Shown one piece after another: positions 18,411-28,508 of a stretch of DNA of 64,000 bases. Source of the stretch: Rummeliibacillus stabekisii (GTDB lineage: Bacteria; Bacillota; Bacilli; Bacillales_A; Planococcaceae). Where the stretch lies: NCBI RefSeq assembly GCF_007988965.1, contig NZ_BJVD01000001.1, positions 124,001-188,000 of the forward strand, in the 5' to 3' direction. Numbering within the stretch: the stretch's first letter is position 1; every line of letters begins with the position of its first letter. Both the position numbers and the translations under genes were made by a program. The notes beneath the pieces are model-generated. The model saw nothing but the letters and a program-made list of their open reading frames with translations. It made no database searches and was not told the origin of the DNA.

Positions 18411-18458
18411 AAAACACCAGCGACTCCCCCAAATATTTCGGGAATCCACTGGTGTTTT
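18411..18458. terminator. Bidirectional terminator
   Basis: AAAACACCAG and CTGGTGTTTT outer arms with an inner CCC/GGG pairing, between the convergent recombinase and lipoprotein genes. Confidence 0.8.
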
Positions 18459-18461
18459 ATA

Positions 18462-18848
18462 TTATCCTTCTGTTAAAGCATAGTACTTCTTTTCTATTCC
18501 GTTAATTTCAACGATTAAAACATCATTTCTTTCTTTCGTTGAGTATATCTTAGTTCCTACTGGAATATTGTTAGCCATCTTATTCTTAAAGGTTTGGCCA
18601 GAGCCATATTTACTTTCCACTTTGCCAATTTCTTTATCTTTGGTTACTTCCAATTGATTAACCCAATCAATATTTGTTTGATAAAGAGTATCATGGACCA
18701 TTAACAGATCGGCATTATTATCTTCTTTTAATACTTCCGCTGCTGTAGGCGGTGCACTCACAGTCTGTGTTTCCTTAACTTTGCTTCCGCATGCTGTCAC
18801 GAAAATAGATACTGCAACAAGAAGTACGATGAGTGTTTTATAGCTCAT
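18462..18848 (-). CDS. Small lipoprotein, hypothetical
   Basis: 128 residues. Signal peptide with lipobox VTAC (cysteine at residue 20), a Pro/Thr-rich linker, then a small soluble domain (about 45-125) with beta character (VGTKIYSTKERNDVLIVEIN). I do not recognise the domain. GGGGGAA site before the ATG. The GNAT gene lies 32 nt upstream on the same strand, so they are likely co-transcribed. Confidence 0.72.
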   Translation of the reverse strand: MSYKTLIVLLVAVSIFVTACGSKVKETQTVSAPPTAAEVLKEDNNADLLMVHDTLYQTNIDWVNQLEVTKDKEIGKVESKYGSGQTFKNKMANNIPVGTKIYSTKERNDVLIVEINGIEKKYYALTEG

Positions 18849-18880
18849 CGCTAATTCCCCCCTGAAACTAAATTAATAGC

Positions 18881-19297
18881 TTAGTTTACATTTCCAGCTT
18901 GCATCGCGTAATTTCTTACTATCATACCATTGGTTTGTTTCATGTCGAGCTGTTCATAATAAGCTACTAAATCATCATCACAACATAAATCCACCATATA
19001 GATATCTTCTAATTCATGCAACATACGCTTTACCAAATCTTTGCCGATACCTTTACTTTTATACTCAGGCAACACTTCTAGAAGTGGAATATACGCGGAC
19101 AACACACCATCGCTAATCGCCGTTATAAAACCTACTACCTTATTTTTCTCTTTATCAAGTGCAAGTACAACTTTATTGCTGTTTTTTAGTAATTGTAGAT
19201 GTGTTATCGGACTTGGCGGGTTTGGCCAATCCACGAAAAAGCCTTGTAGCATATCTGAAGAAATGTTATCTAGAGAATTTGTATAAATCATCATCAT
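18881..19297 (-). CDS. GNAT family N-acetyltransferase
   Basis: 138 residues. The acetyl-CoA binding motif A is clear: ALDKEKNKVVGFITAI on beta strand 3, then LLEVLPEYKSKGIGKDLVKR with the Q/R-x-x-G-x-G/A loop (YKSKGIG). The C-terminal strand and helix follow (DLCCDDDLVAYYEQLDM). Substrate unknown. Start with AGGAGTTGA directly upstream. Confidence 0.88.
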   Translation of the reverse strand: MMMIYTNSLDNISSDMLQGFFVDWPNPPSPITHLQLLKNSNKVVLALDKEKNKVVGFITAISDGVLSAYIPLLEVLPEYKSKGIGKDLVKRMLHELEDIYMVDLCCDDDLVAYYEQLDMKQTNGMIVRNYAMQAGNVN

Positions 19298-19454
19298 TCA
19301 ACTCCTGAATTGTATTTTTCAACATCATAGAAGCAGATGATTAATCAAAAGTATAATAACAATATAGCGACCCCCACATTTTAGTTCACACTATAAAGTT
19401 CGATAAAGTAACAGCAAACCCCTTCCATTATTCGAAAACTTTTATAAAACTTCT

Positions 19455-19976
19455 TTAGTGCCAAGACTGATTAAATGGTTTAAAACGAAGCAATACTTTT
19501 CCTCTGATCTCTTTCCTGTAATCGATCGGCCCAAAGTCTCTAGAATCCATAGAATGATTGCGATTATCGCCCATAACAAAGACTTTATATTTTGGAATCA
19601 CGATATCAATTGACGGACTATCCATTGTTTCTTTTATGTATGGCTCTTTAACCATTTTTCCATTGCGATAGAGTGTTTTTCCTCTAATTTGAATATGGTC
19701 TCCCGGCAAACCAATGACACGTTTTATATATAAGTCATGGCCCGCTATAATGTCAGCATCAAAACTGACAATATCATTATATTTTGGTGCATGAAATTCG
19801 TAGGAAACTTTGCTGGAAAGCAGGTAATCCCCTTCATGTAAACTGTTTTCCATACTATCTCCTACGACGACCTCGGGCGTAAAAAAAGTCCGAAAGAGCA
19901 TCACCAAAAGAATCATTACTACAAGAGTAAAAATAAAATATTTAAAGTCCTCTATTAATGCAGCATATTTTTTCAC
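19455..19976 (-). CDS. lepB: Signal peptidase I
   Basis: 173 residues, the size of Bacillus SipS/SipT-type enzymes. One N-terminal membrane anchor (about 12-32), catalytic Ser41 in GDSMENSL and general-base Lys85 in YIKRVIGLPGD, plus the conserved MGDNRNHSMDSRDFG box. It removes signal peptides from secreted proteins on the outer face of the membrane. The start is GTG with only a weak site. Single gene; in this family several paralogues per genome are usual. Confidence 0.93.
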   Translation of the reverse strand: MKKYAALIEDFKYFIFTLVVMILLVMLFRTFFTPEVVVGDSMENSLHEGDYLLSSKVSYEFHAPKYNDIVSFDADIIAGHDLYIKRVIGLPGDHIQIRGKTLYRNGKMVKEPYIKETMDSPSIDIVIPKYKVFVMGDNRNHSMDSRDFGPIDYRKEIRGKVLLRFKPFNQSWH

Positions 19977-20072
19977 TAAAATCGCCTAATTTCTATTAAG
20001 AATATGGTTGTGGTTAATTCTATTATTATCTATACTCCCTTCCTTACGCAATGCTATAAAAGGAAAGATGTC

Positions 20073-20567
20073 TCAAACTCTCCTAATACTTGATAAAGAC
20101 ATAATGGTCGGAATAGCAATCATGAGAATGACAAAAATCCACAGCATTCCTTCTAAATTTGAGTCATTTCCTATTGCCATTTGTATAGACTGCCAGATAT
20201 AAACCGATTGAAAGAGAAATAGCATGGTTCTGATAAAAACTAAAAGGCACACCATTTGTTTCGTTTCTCTTTGCTGATCGCTAGTAAGCTGGATGTGCGG
20301 GTTCTTATGATAGGTTGGTGATTTTTCTAACCAATATAGTCCCACAGCCAGAATGCCAATTAACAATGGAAGGAAAAGCAAGAAAACGCGTGAGCCGAGT
20401 TCTATAGACTCTCCTCTTACCCCAAAATCAATAGGTACTTTCAATGGAATGCTTGAGAACATAAACCATACATAAGAAGCAGAAACTACAAATAGTCCAA
20501 ACCCACTTAAATTGACGAGTTGCAACAACAAAAGGCTTCTTCCTTGAAAAGTTGTATGGTGTTTCAT
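20073..20567 (-). CDS. DUF1648-like membrane protein
   Basis: 164 residues with four hydrophobic segments (about 12-32, 56-78, 103-122, 138-158). The segment SIPLKVPIDFGVRGESIELGSRVFL resembles the P-x-H-F-x-x-x-G-x-x-D motif of DUF1648/SdpI-related proteins but lacks the histidine. Function unknown. GGGGAG before the ATG. Divergent from the aldo/keto reductase. Confidence 0.6.
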   Translation of the reverse strand: MKHHTTFQGRSLLLLQLVNLSGFGLFVVSASYVWFMFSSIPLKVPIDFGVRGESIELGSRVFLLFLPLLIGILAVGLYWLEKSPTYHKNPHIQLTSDQQRETKQMVCLLVFIRTMLFLFQSVYIWQSIQMAIGNDSNLEGMLWIFVILMIAIPTIMSLSSIRRV

Positions 20568-20720
20568 GCTAAATCTCCCCGCTTCTTTTTATAAAAGTTA
20601 TGGTTAGATTGGACAATTATACAATTATTATGTATGTTTCTAAACCTGATAAGATGAAAATTTGGTAAAATGATTACAATTAAGATAAAATAGTTAATGG
20701 TAAAAGAAGGAGTGAATAAT

Positions 20721-21563
20721 ATGGTAAAACAAACAGTTACATTAAATAATGGCAATGAAATGCCTGCAGTAGGCTACGGTACATTTCGTGTAAAAGATAG
20801 CAATGAGCTTTCAGACATGGTTGTAGTAGCTATCAAAGAAGGTTACCGCCACATTGATACAGCACACATCTATCAAAATGAAGAGAGTGTTGGTCTAGGT
20901 ATTAAAAAAGCAATCGATGAAGGACTTGTTACTCGTGAGGAGTTATTTGTAACATCAAAAGTTTGGAATGACGGGCTTACATATGATGAAACAATCGCAG
21001 CTTATGAAGAAAGCCTTCGTAAATTAGGATTGGATTATTTAGATCTTTATATTATTCACTGGCCAGGACTAGATGAAAATTATGTAGAAATTTATAAGGC
21101 GCTTGAAGAACTTTATAATAATAAAAGAGTCAAAAACATTGGTGTCAGCAATTTCCATGTTCATCACCTAGAAACTTTGCTTTCAAAAACATCAGTAGTT
21201 CCTACAGTAAATCAAATCGAATTCCAACCTAAATTAACACAAGTGGAAGTACGAGAATACTGCAAAAAACACGGCATTCAAGTTGAAGCTTGGTCTCCTC
21301 TTATGAATGGCGAAATTTTAAACCATGAAGTTCTTGTTGATATCGCAAAAAAATATAATAAATCAACAGCTCAAATTGTATTAAAATGGGACTTAGAAAA
21401 TGATGTTATTACGATTCCCAAATCAATGACACCATCTAGAATCCGTGAAAATCTTGAGTTATTTGATTTTGAATTAACACAAGATGAAATCGACAAAATT
21501 TCTTCCTTAAACGAAGGATTCCATTTTGGTCCGAATCCTGACGAATATAACTTCAATAATTAA
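20721..21563 (+). CDS. Aldo/keto reductase
   Basis: 280 residues, (beta/alpha)8 barrel of the 2,5-diketogluconate reductase/YvgN group. The catalytic tetrad is complete: D46, Y51, K80 and H113. NADPH-binding segments are near the C-terminus (TIPKSMTPSRIRENLELFDF). I chose ATG at 20721 because AAGGAGTGA sits about eight bases upstream; a GTG at 20697 is open but lacks a site. It reduces aldehydes such as methylglyoxal in related species. The last codons and the terminator form one copy of a 59-bp direct repeat. Confidence 0.93.
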   Translation: MVKQTVTLNNGNEMPAVGYGTFRVKDSNELSDMVVVAIKEGYRHIDTAHIYQNEESVGLGIKKAIDEGLVTREELFVTSKVWNDGLTYDETIAAYEESLRKLGLDYLDLYIIHWPGLDENYVEIYKALEELYNNKRVKNIGVSNFHVHHLETLLSKTSVVPTVNQIEFQPKLTQVEVREYCKKHGIQVEAWSPLMNGEILNHEVLVDIAKKYNKSTAQIVLKWDLENDVITIPKSMTPSRIRENLELFDFELTQDEIDKISSLNEGFHFGPNPDEYNFNN

Positions 21564-21601
21564 TCATAAAAAGGCAAAAGCTCTAAGAGCTTTTGCCTTT
21601 T
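21543..21601. repeat. 59-bp direct repeat, copy A (reductase 3' end plus terminator)
   Basis: Covers the last seven codons of the aldo/keto reductase and a strong bidirectional hairpin (AGGCAAAAGCTC / GAGCTTTTGCCT). Matches 26232-26290 in the same orientation at 55 of 59 positions by eye, with no gap. Confidence 0.85.
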
Positions 21602-21607
21602 GTTTTT

Positions 21608-23614
21608 TTATTGAGGTAAACTGTCGTTGACAATTTTACGATAGTATTTTGTTGAAAGGATAGCGAAGATAGAGTAAAGAACAATATAGATGCCAATCGT
21701 TACAACTAGTGGGATTACTAATTCTGTTCCAAATAACATCCAGCCTGATTTTACTGCAAAGTAGCTATGGCAAACACCAACAACTAGTGGGATGCCAAAA
21801 CTAAAGAGTTGCTTGCGGCGTATTCCTTTCATGATTTCGTCTGTCGTAAAACCAATTTTACGAAGAGTTTTAAAGGATTCCCGCTCTTCTTCAGCTTCTG
21901 TCATCTGTTTAAAGTAGAGGATGCTGCCAGTTGCAAGTAAGAAAGCTAGTCCTAAAAAGCCAGTCACAAAAATGAGTAATCCAATGTTTTCTAGAGAATG
22001 CTTGTATGTTTCGCTCTTGATGGAAAATTGTTCTTCCGGAGCAAAATCCCCTTTACTATGTGATGTGAAAATACCACCTTTTGTTGACTTTTTATAAATT
22101 GAAATGGCTTTATCCATCTGTTCACTATTAGTAATCGTGTAGCCAGTATAGGTACGCCAGCCTGTTTGTTTAAGAATTTGTTTGTTAGTCTTAATTTGAT
22201 TAAACAACTGATCTGACAGTACAATTGTTTTTTTTCCGCCATATGTTATTTCTGAAGGAACACTATTCTTTGCTTCAACCCCTATTAACTTCAAATGTTT
22301 AATCGAATTATTTACTCTTAATTTCATTTGGTTACCGATTTCTAATGGCATTATTTTTTGGAATATGGAGTTGTAACCCAGTATATAAGCTTCGTTTTTA
22401 TTTAAGCTAATAGAAGGTAATTTTTTCTTTACATCACTTTCTTTTAGAACAATTGTATCAGAGTACTGATTACCTTTGCTCGCTTGTTTTGCTTCTTCAT
22501 TTTTCATCACTGGTGTGAAATCGATAGGGACATTTAATAATTCATAATGATCTGTTTTATAATTTATTTCTTTTGCTTGTAGTGATTTTTCAAAAGCACT
22601 ATCTTCATCATTAGCAACACTCATATCATAGGGAGTATATTGCTCTATTTGTGCCCCTATTGAATAGTAGGTAATGGACGATAGAGAAAGAACTGTAAGC
22701 GCGAGTGCCGTCAAAACCGTAATAATTGATAATGACAATGCATTACTTTTCATTCTATGCATAATGGGCGATACGGCCAGGACATCTTTTAATGAGAGAT
22801 GTCCATTTTTAGAGCTGCGAATGGCATTCATAATTAAAGCAATAGAAAAACGGAAGACGAAATAAGTACCAATAATGACACTAGCCAATACGACTCCCAT
22901 TTTGATAAATAATGTGTTTTCGTTTGCACTCTCATTTATATTAAAAATTGTAGTTGATAAATAGTACCCATACACAATAGCTGCTAGGCCTACTGCCCCT
23001 AAAATGAGTTGAATTGGATTCATCTTTTTCATTTTTTGCTCACTGTTACTTGTTGTATGGAATAACTGTAACAACGTTGAACGATTTACAACCCATGTTG
23101 TTTGAATCAATACAATAATAAATAATCCAGCAAAAACAATCAGTGTTTGGACTAGTGCTATGAATGAAAAATCTAGCATAACTAATCCATCAACATGTAT
23201 AATCTTCAAGAAAATTAGCGCAAAGAAACGTGAAAATAGGAACCCGATTAGAATGCCTGCTACTAAGGCAGCCACCCAAAGCAATAAGTTTTCAAGTGCA
23301 AGAATATAAGAGATTGTTGACTTTGGCATTCCAACAATTTGGTATAATCCAATTTCCTTACTTCGTCTTTTTAAAAATAACTGATTCGCATAGAAGACGA
23401 AGAAAAAGACAATAATCACAAGCATAACAGCGCCTACTTTAAAGCCGGCTCCTGCCTTTATGCTTGACTGAGTTAATTGATCAATCGCATCATTATGCTG
23501 CAATGTCACAAATGAAAAATAAAGGGCTGCACTGAAAATCAATGCGAAAAAATAGAGATAGTAGTGTTTAATGTTCTTTCGCATGCTGCGAAGAATTAAT
23601 GTACTAATCTTCAT
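21608..23614 (-). CDS. Bce-type ABC transporter permease
   Basis: About 668 residues. Two FtsX-like halves with ten membrane helices and a large extracellular domain between helices 7 and 8 (about residues 315-535), the hallmark of BceB/YtsD permeases that sense and remove peptide antibiotics such as bacitracin. The opening [20 protein letters not shown] is typical. The ATG at 23612-23614 is chosen by similarity; ATG and GTG two and three codons upstream are also possible. It overlaps the end of the ATPase gene. Order on the transcript: regulator, kinase, ATPase, permease. Confidence 0.9.
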   Translation of the reverse strand: MKISTLILRSMRKNIKHYYLYFFALIFSAALYFSFVTLQHNDAIDQLTQSSIKAGAGFKVGAVMLVIIVFFFVFYANQLFLKRRSKEIGLYQIVGMPKSTISYILALENLLLWVAALVAGILIGFLFSRFFALIFLKIIHVDGLVMLDFSFIALVQTLIVFAGLFIIVLIQTTWVVNRSTLLQLFHTTSNSEQKMKKMNPIQLILGAVGLAAIVYGYYLSTTIFNINESANENTLFIKMGVVLASVIIGTYFVFRFSIALIMNAIRSSKNGHLSLKDVLAVSPIMHRMKSNALSLSIITVLTALALTVLSLSSITYYSIGAQIEQYTPYDMSVANDEDSAFEKSLQAKEINYKTDHYELLNVPIDFTPVMKNEEAKQASKGNQYSDTIVLKESDVKKKLPSISLNKNEAYILGYNSIFQKIMPLEIGNQMKLRVNNSIKHLKLIGVEAKNSVPSEITYGGKKTIVLSDQLFNQIKTNKQILKQTGWRTYTGYTITNSEQMDKAISIYKKSTKGGIFTSHSKGDFAPEEQFSIKSETYKHSLENIGLLIFVTGFLGLAFLLATGSILYFKQMTEAEEERESFKTLRKIGFTTDEIMKGIRRKQLFSFGIPLVVGVCHSYFAVKSGWMLFGTELVIPLVVTIGIYIVLYSIFAILSTKYYRKIVNDSLPQ

Positions 23615-24365
23615 AGCCATCACCGCCTAGAACACCTTGCGTATGCATGATGTCTTGGAAAAATTGCGTGCGTTTTTTGTCGCCTTTATATAATTGTGTA
23701 TAAATCTGTCCATCTTTTAAGAAAAGAACGCGACTGCAGTAACTTGCAGCGACGGGATCATGAGTGACCATCATAATAGTTGCACCATTTGTTTTATTTA
23801 AAGATGCTAAGTTCTCTAATAGAGACGAAGCAGCTTTTGAATCAAGTGCGCCTGTGGGCTCATCTGCGAATACAATACTCGGTTTAATAATTAGCGCACG
23901 AGCTGCTGCTGTACGTTGTTTTTGGCCGCCTGATAATTCATTTGGGTATTTCTTTAATAAATCTACAATCCCCAATTGCTTAGCTAATTCTTGGCACCGG
24001 TTTTCTGCTTCTTTTTCATTTGTTTTACCAACCGCGAGTGGAAGTAAGATATTTTCCTTAACTGTTAGCGTATCTAGAAGGTTGTAATCTTGAAAGATAA
24101 AACCCATCTCAGTACGGCGAAATGAAGCAAGTTGTTTTGATTTCATTTTTTGTAACATTTGCCCATTAATCTCTATTGTCCCCTGTGTAGGATTATCAAT
24201 TGAACAGAGTACATTTAAAAGCGTTGTTTTCCCAGAACCTGATGGCCCCATGATCCCAACATATTCCCCTGCTTCTACATCTAAGTCAATCCCCTTTAAT
24301 ACTTCTTGTGCAGACTGTTTTTTTCCATATATCTTTTTGATTTTACGTCCTTTTAATATTTCCAT
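23604..24365 (-). CDS. Bce-type ABC transporter ATPase
   Basis: 253 residues. Walker [11 protein letters not shown]-loop [14 protein letters not shown], signature LSGGQKQR, Walker [13 protein letters not shown] and switch His in VTHD, all in the BceA/MacB subclass. AGGAGGAG precedes the ATG. With its permease it should detoxify or flip-release a cell-wall-active antibiotic and signal its presence to the kinase. Confidence 0.92.
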   Translation of the reverse strand: MEILKGRKIKKIYGKKQSAQEVLKGIDLDVEAGEYVGIMGPSGSGKTTLLNVLCSIDNPTQGTIEINGQMLQKMKSKQLASFRRTEMGFIFQDYNLLDTLTVKENILLPLAVGKTNEKEAENRCQELAKQLGIVDLLKKYPNELSGGQKQRTAAARALIIKPSIVFADEPTGALDSKAASSLLENLASLNKTNGATIMMVTHDPVAASYCSRVLFLKDGQIYTQLYKGDKKRTQFFQDIMHTQGVLGGDGYED

Positions 24366-24462
24366 ATTATCTCCTCCTGATTAACTATTTATATTTTATA
24401 AAACTCTTGATAAATAATCGTTCGATTGACGTGACATTTAAAAAAGCAAAGTGACAAAAATG

Positions 24463-25443
24463 TCACTTTGCTATGGTTTCCAAGTAAGGATTGGATGTAG
24501 GGAAAGTAAGTGTGAACGTACTCCCTTCATTTATTGAAGATTGTACAGTAAGATTAATCCCTAATTTAACAGCCGCATTCCTTGCGAGGTAAAGGCCCAT
24601 TCCTGTTGATGCGCTCTGCTTTCGTCCTGTCGTTCCTGTAAAGGATTTATCAAAAATTCTAGGTAAATCAGAAGGAGCAATCCCTTCTCCAGTATCTTCA
24701 ATGGACAGTATTTTATGTCCTTTATCATCAGTAGACATACGGATTGTAATAACATCTCCATTATGGCTATATTTCACCGCATTGGTTAGTATTTGTCTTA
24801 GCAAAAAGGATAACCATTTTTGATCTGTTAAAACCTTTTCTTCATTACCCTCTACTTCAATAGCCAAATTTTTCGCAAGGCACCAGGATTGTAGCTCCTT
24901 TACTTCAAGCATGATAACAGATGAAAGGTTTATCTGCTGCATCATAGTATCCTGCTCGATTTCAGCCAGTCGCAAAGTATGAAGCGTTTGATCTAGAAGT
25001 AAATGAATTCTGAGCCATTCAACTTGAAGTGGTTTTTGATATTCTCTTGGCAAATCTTCAATCATGAGTTTCATAGCTGTGAGAGGCGTTTTCACCTCAT
25101 GAATCCATGCTAAATGCTCATCGCGCTCTTGCATTCTTCTGATATTCAGTTCATTTTGATAATGCTCAAACTCCCGTTCCATTACCTTGATTCTAGCGAG
25201 AAATACATCATTCATACACTGATACTCGCTAAGATCTTCATCCATTTCCTTAATGGCAATAGATTCTCTAAAGTAACGCCACAACAAAAACACTAGGAAA
25301 AAGAAGATTGTCGTTAAATTCATATACATGATGGAAATCAGCTTAAAGCCTGTATCTAGGTAGATTAAAAAATTAATCCATACTAAGCAGCCTATGAAAA
25401 ATAGAATCCAAGGAAGCCGGTCTTTTAGATAAAATAAAAACAA
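24463..25443 (-). CDS. Intramembrane-sensing histidine kinase (BceS type)
   Basis: 326 residues. Two close membrane helices (about 12-29 and 37-56) with almost no extracellular loop, a coiled linker, the phosphorylated histidine H115 in HEVKTPLTAMKLMIEDL and a HATPase domain (NAVKYSH, DTGEGI, GMGLYLAR). Kinases of this type do not bind the drug themselves but read the activity of the partner ABC transporter. TTG start immediately after the regulator's TAA. Confidence 0.92.
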   Translation of the reverse strand: MFLFYLKDRLPWILFFIGCLVWINFLIYLDTGFKLISIMYMNLTTIFFFLVFLLWRYFRESIAIKEMDEDLSEYQCMNDVFLARIKVMEREFEHYQNELNIRRMQERDEHLAWIHEVKTPLTAMKLMIEDLPREYQKPLQVEWLRIHLLLDQTLHTLRLAEIEQDTMMQQINLSSVIMLEVKELQSWCLAKNLAIEVEGNEEKVLTDQKWLSFLLRQILTNAVKYSHNGDVITIRMSTDDKGHKILSIEDTGEGIAPSDLPRIFDKSFTGTTGRKQSASTGMGLYLARNAAVKLGINLTVQSSINEGSTFTLTFPTSNPYLETIAK

Positions 25444-26142
25444 TTAGGACACGTCCCTTGTAATCGCCATATAACCAAGTCCTTTTTTTGTAACAATCAC
25501 ATCAGCCAAGTTCAATTGTTCTAGTTTGCCTCTTAATCGGTTAATATTAACTGTCAGTGTGTTGTCATTGACAAATCGTTCGTCATCCCAAAGCTCACGC
25601 ATTAAATCATCTCTAGAGACAATTTGGTTTTTATACTTTAATAGAATTCGCAAAATGGATTGCTCATTCTTAGTTAAATCAGCGGTTTGGTTTTGGTATG
25701 TAACAGTGCTAGAAGCGTAATCGATTGATGCTCCATTCCATAATACATACTCATCTTTTTCTCCTTCTTCTGCATAAGCGTAGGTCCTTCGTAAAATAGC
25801 TTGTACCTTTGCTAGTAGAACGTCCATATGGAATGGCTTTTGAATATAATCATCCGCTCCCATTCCCATTGCCATCACCATATCCATGGGCTGATCGCGA
25901 GATGACAAGAAGAGAATTGGTACATTAGAAATAGCACGAATTTCTCTGCACCAATGAAATCCATCGTATGCAGGAAGCTGAATATCAATTAAAACAAGCT
26001 GGGGATTTATTTCATGATATGAATGCATGACATCCTTGAAATTTTCAGGCTGTTTCACGTTTAAATCCCACTTTGTAAATTGCTGTTTTATTAGTTGAAA
26101 TATTGACGTATCATCTTCGATTAATAAAATAGTAAATGCCAT
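25444..26142 (-). CDS. OmpR-family response regulator (BceR type)
   Basis: 232 residues. Receiver domain with acidic pocket (E9-D10-D11) and phosphoryl-acceptor D53, then a winged-helix output domain (DDLMRELWDDERFVNDNTLT, then VNRLRGKLEQ). I chose the ATG at 26140-26142 because AAGGAG lies about nine bases upstream. First gene of the four-gene transcript regulator-kinase-ATPase-permease. Confidence 0.92.
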   Translation of the reverse strand: MAFTILLIEDDTSIFQLIKQQFTKWDLNVKQPENFKDVMHSYHEINPQLVLIDIQLPAYDGFHWCREIRAISNVPILFLSSRDQPMDMVMAMGMGADDYIQKPFHMDVLLAKVQAILRRTYAYAEEGEKDEYVLWNGASIDYASSTVTYQNQTADLTKNEQSILRILLKYKNQIVSRDDLMRELWDDERFVNDNTLTVNINRLRGKLEQLNLADVIVTKKGLGYMAITRDVS

Positions 26143-26231
26143 ATGTAAGCTCCTTATCAAGTCCTTTAAACTTTATTTATCATACCACTTCTTTTAAAAT
26201 ATTTTCATCCTCATCTAAATCTTTAATAGTT

Positions 26232-26290
26232 GAATATAACAACAATAATTAATAATAAAAAGGCAAAAGTTCTAAGAGCTTTTGCCTTTT
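26232..26290. repeat. 59-bp direct repeat, copy B (orphan reductase tail plus terminator)
   Basis: Same sequence as 21543-21601 with four differences. Here the EYNNNN-stop tail has no gene in front of it, while the hairpin serves as terminator for the second two-component module, whose kinase ends at 26309. Confidence 0.85.
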
Positions 26291-26308
26291 TGATACACAA
26301 TAAGAAGA

Positions 26309-27715
26309 TTATATTTGAATTTCAATCGACGTTCCGCAATCAATCTCACTTTGAATGGTGATTTGACCGTCATGGGCTTTGATTATATCATGGGCAATCG
26401 CCATACCTAGTCCAGACCCCTTATGTGCAGCTCCAGTATTTGTACCCCGATAGTAGCGATCAAAAATCCTTTCTATCTCTTTCTTCTTAATGCCCTTACC
26501 ATTATCTTTAATCAAAATATGTGTATGGTCTTTCTTTTCAATACTTATTTCTATTTTTACATGATCATTGTTATGAACAATAGCATTATAAATTAGATTA
26601 TTAATAGCCCTGCGGAAAAGTATTTCATCCACTTCTTCCATTATGATCTCTTGCTTCACATGAAACTGTATTTCACGATTTCCATATTTAGGATCATTCA
26701 ATACATCAATCACAATTGTACGCAGAAGGGCGACAATATTTATTTCTTTTTTGTTTAAAGAAAGTTCTTTGTTCTTTATTCTAGTTGATAAATTTAAATC
26801 TTCCATGACGTCTTTAATGTATCGTGACTTTTCCTCAATTATTCCTGCATATTCCCTTATTTCATCAGTAGAAAAAGTATAATCTTTATCTTTCATCATT
26901 TCTGCATAGCCTTGAATAGAGGAGAGCGGAGTTTTAATATCATGAGAAATGTTGGAAATCCATTCCTCTCTCATTAAATCGAGTCTTTTCCTTTCTTTCT
27001 CACTTAACTTTAATTGGTCAGCTAAATGATTTAAATTATAAAAGACATTTTTATATAACCCTCTTGGCTTAGCATGGTGATTAAATTCATGATTAGCGAG
27101 TTTTTTTATACCGTCAATTAGAGTATACAATGGCTGTGTTAACCTTTTGCTAAAGACATAACCGATCATTAACGCAATTAAGATATCAACAAGAAAAATA
27201 ATTACCCCAATATTAAATAATCTAATGATATCTTGATTGTTGTAGGAGATAAATTGGCGATCTAAATTTTGATTTTCAATACCTAACAAATAGCTAAACT
27301 GATGTCCATCTATATTCTTTTCCCCTACATAAACGACTGTTTTTGCATTTATTTCTTTATACTTATACATTTGAATAATATCTGCAGGTATATACTTTTT
27401 CTTACTATTTAGAGGAGTTCTAAACCCGTATACCTCTGTGCCGTTTTCATTCAAGATTTGAATCCAAGCATTCTTTTTCGTTAACTTTTTTTCTCCTTCT
27501 TCAGAAATTGTCACTGCATGCTTCTCTGTGATGATCTCTTTATTAAAGTTTCTTGTGAATTGTTCGGGTGATATTTCATGATTTTGAAAAATTGGGACAC
27601 CAAAAGAATTCTGTGCTGTAAGCAAACCTATCCCAAGGAAGAGATTAATGAAAATAACTGAAATAACTACCAATACAATAGAAAATAAATATCTTCCTGT
27701 TAGCTTCCACTTCAT
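26309..27715 (-). CDS. Sensor histidine kinase with extracellular domain and HAMP
   Basis: 468 residues. Membrane helix at about 8-30, an extracellular domain of about 130 residues, a second helix near 165-187, HAMP linker, phosphorylated His in SHDIKTPLSSIQGYAEMM (about 256) and HATPase domain (NLIYNAIVH, DNGKGIKK, GSGLGMAIAH). Unlike the neighbouring kinase it has a real outer sensing domain, unusual for a Bce-like neighbourhood. The ribosome binding site GAGGAAG lies in the end of the regulator gene. Confidence 0.9.
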   Translation of the reverse strand: MKWKLTGRYLFSIVLVVISVIFINLFLGIGLLTAQNSFGVPIFQNHEISPEQFTRNFNKEIITEKHAVTISEEGEKKLTKKNAWIQILNENGTEVYGFRTPLNSKKKYIPADIIQMYKYKEINAKTVVYVGEKNIDGHQFSYLLGIENQNLDRQFISYNNQDIIRLFNIGVIIFLVDILIALMIGYVFSKRLTQPLYTLIDGIKKLANHEFNHHAKPRGLYKNVFYNLNHLADQLKLSEKERKRLDLMREEWISNISHDIKTPLSSIQGYAEMMKDKDYTFSTDEIREYAGIIEEKSRYIKDVMEDLNLSTRIKNKELSLNKKEINIVALLRTIVIDVLNDPKYGNREIQFHVKQEIIMEEVDEILFRRAINNLIYNAIVHNNDHVKIEISIEKKDHTHILIKDNGKGIKKKEIERIFDRYYRGTNTGAAHKGSGLGMAIAHDIIKAHDGQITIQSEIDCGTSIEIQI

Positions 27716-27717
27716 AA

Positions 27718-28425
27718 CTATGCTTCCTCTATAACCAGCTTATACCCTAAGCCTTTAACTGTCATCAGAAATTGAGGATGAGAAGGCTTTTCTTCGATTT
27801 TTTCACGAAGCCTTCGTATATGAACCATGACTGTATTATCCATCCCGAAAAAATCTTCACCCCATACTAAATCATAAAGCTGTTCTTTGCTAATTACCTT
27901 GTTTTTATTTTGTAGGAAAACTTTCATCAGCCCAAGTTCTTTTGGTTTCAATTCAATCACTCGTCCATTCTTTTTTAACTCCGCTTTTTCTTCGTTTAAT
28001 TCAAATGGACCTGCCTTTAATTTTCTCTCTACCACTGCTTCAGACTTCATGTATTCTGTGCGGCGTAAATGAGCTTTAACACGATAAGCAAGCTCTTTAG
28101 GGCTAAATGGTTTTGTAATGTAATCATCCCCACCAATGGCAAAACCCAATATCTTATCTATTTCTTCCGTTTTAGCTGATAAGAATAGAATAGGTACCTT
28201 GGAGATATTTCTTATTTGTTTACAGACATCATAGCCTTCTCCATCCGGTAGCATAATGTCCAATATAACAAGATCTGGGTTATTGTTTTGAAATTGTTCC
28301 AACCCTTCTTGAGAAGTAGTTGCCGTTATAACGTTTTCGATTCCTTCTTTTTTTAGTACGGTTTTGATAAGGCGTAAAATATCTTCCTCATCATCGATGA
28401 TTAGAATTTTATTGTTTATTGACAC
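27718..28425 (-). CDS. OmpR-family response regulator
   Basis: 235 residues from the GTG at 28423-28425, chosen because GGAGGT lies eight bases before it; the longer frame is not credible. Receiver (D11-D12; phosphoryl acceptor D56 in LVILDIMLPDGEG) and winged-helix domain (EQLYDLVWGEDFFGMDNTVM, then HIRRLREKIEE). Transcribed with the kinase that follows, but separated from the YxeA gene by a terminator. Confidence 0.9.
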   Translation of the reverse strand: MSINNKILIIDDEEDILRLIKTVLKKEGIENVITATTSQEGLEQFQNNNPDLVILDIMLPDGEGYDVCKQIRNISKVPILFLSAKTEEIDKILGFAIGGDDYITKPFSPKELAYRVKAHLRRTEYMKSEAVVERKLKAGPFELNEEKAELKKNGRVIELKPKELGLMKVFLQNKNKVISKEQLYDLVWGEDFFGMDNTVMVHIRRLREKIEEKPSHPQFLMTVKGLGYKLVIEEA

Positions 28426-28468
28426 GATGTATGACCTCCAGATTTGTCCTCTGCTTATTATATTATAG

Positions 28469-28504
28469 TAAAAAGGAATCCTTTTACATAAGGATTCCTT
28501 CTTC
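28469..28504 (-). terminator. Terminator between YxeA and the response regulator
   Basis: AAGGAATCC and GGATTCCTT are perfect arms around a 10-nt loop, followed on the minus strand by a T-run. It should reduce read-through from the ABC genes into the two-component genes. Confidence 0.8.
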
Positions 28505-28508
28505 ATAA

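Noticed and set aside
20564-20755. 63-codon minus-strand frame overlapping the aldo/keto reductase start
   Set aside because: Lies across the divergent promoter region and reads as AT-rich noise.
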